DNA of 11,449 nt from Coemansia sp. RSA 922 (Eukaryota > Kickxellomycota > Kickxellomycetes > Kickxellales > Kickxellaceae): NCBI GenBank assembly GCA_027577415.1, contig JANBQS010000828.1:1-11449 (forward strand). Reading direction: 5' to 3'. The notes below the pieces were generated by a model. It was not told where the DNA came from. It saw only the letters and a list, made by a program, of their open reading frames with translations, and ran no database searches. The position numbers and the translations under genes were made by a program. Every line of letters begins with the position of its first letter. Positions within the stretch are counted from its first letter, which is position 1. Shown here in pieces: positions 7,281 to 11,449 of the stretch.

Positions 7281-10200
7281 ATGATTATTTTTGAGCATTT
7301 GTCACATGCACCTTCTTTGCTTCGTGCTATAGCTCATCCTGCAGCTGACGCCGCTGTAGCTCTTGCAGCAATGTATTTGATGGTACGGGATAAACGAACC
7401 ATTCACAAGCAGCTTGCCAGTCCCTTCTCACACATTGCCAGTGCTCTTCTAGTCATCCTCGCTGCCAGCCACTCTGCTGGATGGGTTATGACTCTAAACC
7501 AAGTCGCATCTTTCGCTTTGCCCTTGCTGGCAGTTTATCCTTTGGGATACACCCTCTTCCAGCTTGCAAATGCCTTTAGCATCTACCGTCTGCTCTGCAG
7601 CAATGCCAACCCACTGCAAAGCGCTCTATGTATCTTGCTCCACATATTCCTTGTAATGGCCAACCTTGACCTATCCAGCCGAGCACAGTTGGAGTTAATC
7701 ATTCGCGACATATCCTTTGCCCAAGTACGTCAGCTCAACGCCTTACAAAAGCTACGCAAACTAACACCGGATGATCTGTGGCCAGTGCCTGAGAGATTCC
7801 AGCTGCGCAACGCCTACGCTGAGTTTAAAATAAACACCAATGAGTCTATGTTTCTTGTCCGCGCAATTATTCGCATGATATGGAAGCCCATGATCCCTAT
7901 TCATATAGCTGGTATGCTGTTCAAGTTACTACCAATATGCAAGACAATTCTGAATGGCTATATCTACCAATGCCTCGATTCGCCTGACAGCACAGTCTAC
8001 TCCAAGGCATACATGGCAGCTGCGGGTCTGCTATTGACAGAGTTTCTGGTTGTCCTACAGCGCCATTTGACGGTATACACAAACAAAGAGAATGACCGAA
8101 TTAATAGTGCCTTGCTGTTAGAATTGACTCGTCTGCCATTGATTCACTCTGGGCTAAAGTGTCAATTAGAATCATGGCATTCCAACTACGCTGGATATTT
8201 GGTTGACGACATATTGAGGACCCAGGAGGTAATTCCAGCCCTTTTTGGTACGTTGGCGGCAGTTTTTCCCATTTACCATCAAGTTGGCTGGTATGCATTT
8301 ATACCAGTCATTGCCTCTGCGGGATTCTATGCCTTTGAAATGGTACTAGAGCTCTTAGTTGGACACAGCGGTGATTGGGATCCTACCAGGGATTACGTTG
8401 GTGGCGATTCAATTTCAAGCGTGTACTTTAATATTAAGACTGTAAAGATGTTTGGATGGGAAAACATGTATCTTGATCCGAAGCTAAAGGGCAAGCGTGA
8501 ATATATGACACGACTTCTGTGGTATGCACCCCTAGTGCGGGCTCTACTTGGCATTGTGGATATCGCCAGAACATTGGTCAACAGCATTTCAATTTATGTG
8601 ACAGTTGCCTTGTACTTGAATGGCATGTCTGCCTCTGATAAAACAATGACCAACTCGCAATTGCTCGAAATGGCAGAGCATATTGAGACCTTGCGCGGGA
8701 ACATCTTAGGCGCATTCAACAAAATCAAGAATTTATCTGACCTAGTTTCTGACAACAGTAGTGTTGAGTCAGCATTCAGATGCGAGACATTTAACACCAT
8801 CTCACATGTAGAACTTGGTGAGTTTGAAGCGGTGCCGTCAATTCGTTTGGACAACTGCAGATTTAAATGGAGATATAATGCCAGCATTCTGAAAAATATT
8901 TCTCTAAATGTGACTGCTGGAGAGCTAGTTGGTGTGGTTGGAAAAACTGGCTCTGGAAAGACATCTCTAATGTTGGCTTTGTGCAAGGAAATGGAGATGA
9001 CCAAAGGCGATGGTACTGTGGTCGGCAGAGTTGGCTATTTGGAACAATCACCATGGATCATGAATGCTACTATGCGTACAAACATTCTTTTTGGTCGCGA
9101 GTTTGATGAGGAGTACTACTGGAAAGTCATTCATGCCTGCGCATTGGCTCAAGATTTGGAGTCATGGCCTGACAGCGATATGACCCTGATTGGCGAGCGT
9201 GGGATCAATATTTCTGGTGGCCAAAGAGCCCGTCTGGCATTAGCTAGGACTGTGTACTCAAGAGCTGATGTTTATATTCTGGACGACCCTTTGTCAGCAG
9301 TTGATGCCCATGTCAAGCGCCATATTCTGGATAATGTCATCTTGAGTTCTGGGCTACTAGGAGACAAATTGCGCGTTGTTACCACGCATGCCGAATCTAT
9401 GCTGCCATTTTGCAACCAAATTGTCACAGTAAGTGGTAAAACAGTATCGGTTATCCGCCAGGAACCCAAAGAGCATATTTATATTGAACCCGCCGCTGTT
9501 ACACCCAATGACGTTTGCGAGTCAACTATTGATGAAACTGACCCAAACCCTTTGCCCGCAGCTTTTGCTACTGATGCGAATTCTCTCTCAACCGCTTCGA
9601 ACAACTCGCCTGCTGCTGCTCCTAGTACAGATAAGAAGCAATTGTTACCGCAAAAGCCAACTCTGTGGGAGAATACAAAGTATGTGTTCAAATTCTGTGG
9701 TTGGCATGTCGTTGGTGTTGTTGTAGTTTCAGCATCCTTCCGCCCAATCTCCAAGTTTATTCTGGATGGGTACAGAGTTGACGCGCTAAGGGAGAATGCC
9801 AAATCTGACACTGTTAGCCATGATGCAGTGCTGTGGTACTTGAAGATCGGTCTGATAAAGGCTGCTACTAACTGTATGCTAGTAGAACTTGAACAATATG
9901 TAAGCAATTTCGTGTCGAGGGATAAACTGAAAAATTCACTGAAAGATACGTTTGTGCATAGTCTGCTGCATGCTCCCCTCTCACTGATCGAGAAGACTAG
10001 CAGACATAGAATTGATTCAGCATATGATGATGGCACCAGCGCGATGTCGCAAGGTATTCCGAACTTTTTGAGTAGAGAGTCGGCCAACGCCATTGAATCA
10101 GTACTTTTCATTTGGCGCTCTGCGTTGGCAACACCGCAGTTGATGTTAATTGTGCCATTCATTGTTTGGGCTCGCGTCAAAGTAAGTAAATTTACTCAAA

Positions 10201-11449
10201 CCACGTCCAACTCGCTACGCAGCATAAGGAATGACTTTAGCACCAGTCATTCGCAAACCTCCAGCATCATTAGCGAAGGCGGGCTGATGATTAGGCTATT
10301 TGGTGTGGAACCTTACTTTATGTCACGTTACATATCTGACAAAGATGAGGCTATGAAGCTCCATAGCCCGCAAGCGTCATTGGGTCTCTTGTCGGGTATG
10401 ATTGGAACAGGAGTTTACAAGATTGGAAATCTTTTGTCCATACTATCGGTGTTAGTTCAGTCTCATCTAACTAGCCACAAGGTCAACTCTGGACAGCTAA
10501 AGATGCTTGTGAGCGACTTGAATAGCTTGGTAGACAACATTGGAAGGCTGGTAAAGGTGCCAGGTCGGGTGAAGGGATTTTCCGAAGATGTTAGTACATT
10601 CCGCCAATTCTCTGACCTTGAGCCAGAGGCGCCGTATATCGTGGAAGATTGTCGTGTGCCAAGCGAGTGGCCCCATAGCGGAAATGTTGAGTTTAAGAAC
10701 CTCAGCGTACGGTACGGAGCCGATCTAGACTATGCCTTAAAGAATCTTAATATCACCATCCGTCCCGGAGAAAAGATTGGCATCGTTGGACGTACTGGTG
10801 CTGGAAAGTCGACTTTGGCCAAGCTCATATTCCGGCTGCTCAATGAGAACGTCAAGGGATCAATTGAAATCGATGGTCATGATACGGCAAAGTTTGGTGT
10901 GGGCGACTTCCGACCAAAGCTGGGCATTATTCCGCAAGAGTCCACCATGTTTAGTGGAACTGTCAAGCGGAACTTGGATCCACTGAATGAGTTCACCATT
11001 GAGGACATGTGGGCGGCGATGATAAAATGTGGTGTCACAGATTTGATAGGGACACCGCGCAAACGCAAGCCAGCTAAACTTACAGCGGAGACATCTAGCG
11101 TGAGCAGCAATGCCGAAGAAGAAGAAGAGGAGGATGACGACGAAGAGGACGAATATGAGAGAGCTGCCAAATTAAGGTGGGAAAGTGCCGGATTGCTGGT
11201 GCGCGCAATGTTGCTTGTGTTCAGCAGGAAACAGAGTAGCTATATTGACGAAACTCGATGCAGAATAGGTATCAATAAGCAACTAGGTAGGGGCGATGGC
11301 AGGTTTAGCAGCGGTCAGCAGCAACTGTTTAGCTTGTGTCGCCTGCTCATGCGCAAGCGCAAGGTTTTGATCTTGGACGAGGCCACTGCCGACGTGGATC
11401 TGGAGACGGATCACAAGATGCAAGAGCTAATTCGCAGAGAGTTTAGCGA
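7281..11449 (+). CDS. ABCC-family (MRP/Ycf1-like) ABC transporter, 3' end cut by the window
   Basis: One frame is open from ATG at 7281 (in-frame TGA at 7272-7274 just upstream) to the window end, giving 1389 codons with no intron needed. ABCC proteins export glutathione conjugates, other organic anions or metals, often into the vacuole; the substrate here is unknown. Order: an N-terminal hydrophobic region with about four membrane segments (20-131), an L0-like linker with L-T-P-D-D-L-W-P-V-P-E (161-171), and TMD1 (about 190-490) with K-M-F-G-W-E (389-394), equivalent to the ABCC Y-A-W-E motif. NBD1 has Walker A G-K-T-G-S-G-K-T (554-561), Q589, signature S-G-G-Q (645-648), Walker B L-D-D (D668, D669) and H703. 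A Ser/Pro/Ala linker (about 720-800) leads to TMD2 (about 815-1110). NBD2 has Walker A G-R-T-G-A-G-K-S (1170-1177), signature S-S-G-Q (1343-1346) and Walker B L-D-E (D1366, E1367). Aspartate for glutamate in NBD1 with a catalytic glutamate in NBD2 is the normal ABCC asymmetry. NBD2 carries an unusual insertion at about 1258-1326, and TMD2 is divergent. Base composition is AT-richer than YPP1. Only the NBD2 H-loop and C-terminal tail should be missing. Confidence 0.93.
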   Translation, partial: MIIFEHLSHAPSLLRAIAHPAADAAVALAAMYLMVRDKRTIHKQLASPFSHIASALLVILAASHSAGWVMTLNQVASFALPLLAVYPLGYTLFQLANAFSIYRLLCSNANPLQSALCILLHIFLVMANLDLSSRAQLELIIRDISFAQVRQLNALQKLRKLTPDDLWPVPERFQLRNAYAEFKINTNESMFLVRAIIRMIWKPMIPIHIAGMLFKLLPICKTILNGYIYQCLDSPDSTVYSKAYMAAAGLLLTEFLVVLQRHLTVYTNKENDRINSALLLELTRLPLIHSGLKCQLESWHSNYAGYLVDDILRTQEVIPALFGTLAAVFPIYHQVGWYAFIPVIASAGFYAFEMVLELLVGHSGDWDPTRDYVGGDSISSVYFNIKTVKMFGWENMYLDPKLKGKREYMTRLLWYAPLVRALLGIVDIARTLVNSISIYVTVALYLNGMSASDKTMTNSQLLEMAEHIETLRGNILGAFNKIKNLSDLVSDNSSVESAFRCETFNTISHVELGEFEAVPSIRLDNCRFKWRYNASILKNISLNVTAGELVGVVGKTGSGKTSLMLALCKEMEMTKGDGTVVGRVGYLEQSPWIMNATMRTNILFGREFDEEYYWKVIHACALAQDLESWPDSDMTLIGERGINISGGQRARLALARTVYSRADVYILDDPLSAVDAHVKRHILDNVILSSGLLGDKLRVVTTHAESMLPFCNQIVTVSGKTVSVIRQEPKEHIYIEPAAVTPNDVCESTIDETDPNPLPAAFATDANSLSTASNNSPAAAPSTDKKQLLPQKPTLWENTKYVFKFCGWHVVGVVVVSASFRPISKFILDGYRVDALRENAKSDTVSHDAVLWYLKIGLIKAATNCMLVELEQYVSNFVSRDKLKNSLKDTFVHSLLHAPLSLIEKTSRHRIDSAYDDGTSAMSQGIPNFLSRESANAIESVLFIWRSALATPQLMLIVPFIVWARVKVSKFTQTTSNSLRSIRNDFSTSHSQTSSIISEGGLMIRLFGVEPYFMSRYISDKDEAMKLHSPQASLGLLSGMIGTGVYKIGNLLSILSVLVQSHLTSHKVNSGQLKMLVSDLNSLVDNIGRLVKVPGRVKGFSEDVSTFRQFSDLEPEAPYIVEDCRVPSEWPHSGNVEFKNLSVRYGADLDYALKNLNITIRPGEKIGIVGRTGAGKSTLAKLIFRLLNENVKGSIEIDGHDTAKFGVGDFRPKLGIIPQESTMFSGTVKRNLDPLNEFTIEDMWAAMIKCGVTDLIGTPRKRKPAKLTAETSSVSSNAEEEEEEDDDEEDEYERAAKLRWESAGLLVRAMLLVFSRKQSSYIDETRCRIGINKQLGRGDGRFSSGQQQLFSLCRLLMRKRKVLILDEATADVDLETDHKMQELIRREFS
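11052..11261 (+). other. Charge-patterned insertion within NBD2 of the ABC transporter
   Basis: Codons for about residues 1258-1327 fall between the Q-loop region (P-Q-E-S-T-M-F-S-G) and the signature S-S-G-Q, where ABCC relatives have a short S-L-P-G-G-L-type segment. The insert begins with a basic cluster (P-R-K-R-K-P-A-K) and continues with a Thr/Ser-rich stretch. A run of 13 acidic residues follows (1279-1291, coded at 11115-11153), then a helix-like segment A-A-K-L-R-W-E-S-A-G-L-L-V-R. It is in frame and flanked on both sides by good NBD2 sequence, and it contains no convincing GT...AG pair that would remove it cleanly, so I read it as coding. Confidence 0.7.

Noticed and set aside
7022..7294. 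A 90-codon plus-strand frame across the divergent promoter, ending inside the transporter start
   Set aside because: It begins at a TTG, not an ATG, overlaps the transporter ATG in another frame, and its product is low-complexity Phe/Leu from the pyrimidine tract.
9429..9434. GTAAGT donor-like site after NBD1
   Set aside because: Read-through is in frame into a plausible NBD1 C-terminal and linker sequence, and no matching acceptor is needed.
9479..10180. A 233-codon minus-strand frame
   Set aside because: It lies wholly antisense to the linker and TMD2 of the transporter, whose sense frame has clear family motifs on both sides.
10182..10222. Possible 41-nt intron in the transporter (GTAAGT ... 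CGCAG)
   Set aside because: Its length is not a multiple of three and the genomic frame is continuous with TMD2-like sequence on both sides, so splicing would break the protein.
1..11449. Mobile elements, CRISPR arrays, tRNA or rRNA genes, defence or biosynthetic clusters
   Set aside because: I saw no terminal repeats with transposase or reverse transcriptase motifs, no spaced repeats, no tRNA-like cloverleaf and no cluster of related enzymes.

Overview
The window looks like nuclear DNA of a fungus, probably an early-diverging lineage. Kickxellomycotina (Coemansia-like) is my best guess from gene style; I cannot confirm it without a search. The evidence is four recognisable eukaryotic protein families, long nearly intron-free genes, one short spliceosomal intron (GT...AG with a CTAAC element inside), short intergenic gaps (186 to 419 bp), and no bacterial operon signals, plasmid or phage genes, tRNAs, rRNAs or CRISPR.

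Layout from left to right. (1) Positions 1-174 (+) may be the 3' end of an unidentified gene that runs into the window and overlaps GET1 tail to tail. (2) 105-695 (-) is GET1/WRB, an ER receptor subunit for tail-anchored proteins. (3) 899-4269 (-) is YPP1/TTC7, the TPR scaffold of the plasma-membrane PI4-kinase complex. Its true start lies across a 119-nt intron (4030-4148), so reading the long open frame alone misses the first 40 residues. (4) 4456-6861 (-) is CFT2/CPSF2 (CPSF100), the inactive metallo-beta-lactamase partner of the mRNA 3'-end endonuclease. (5) 6862-7280 is a head-to-head promoter region rich in short repeats and inverted repeats. (6) 7281-11449 (+) is an ABCC-type (MRP/Ycf1-like) full-length ABC transporter, open to the window edge and lacking only its extreme C-terminus.

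The genes serve unrelated housekeeping roles (ER membrane insertion, phosphoinositide synthesis, mRNA 3' processing, membrane transport) and do not form a pathway cluster. I see no convincing novel multi-gene system. The points most worth a second look are the acidic, charge-patterned insertion in nucleotide-binding domain 2 of the transporter, the divergence of its second membrane domain, the repeat-rich bidirectional promoter, the intron-dependent start of YPP1, the long disordered insert in YPP1, and the possible convergent coding overlap at the left edge.
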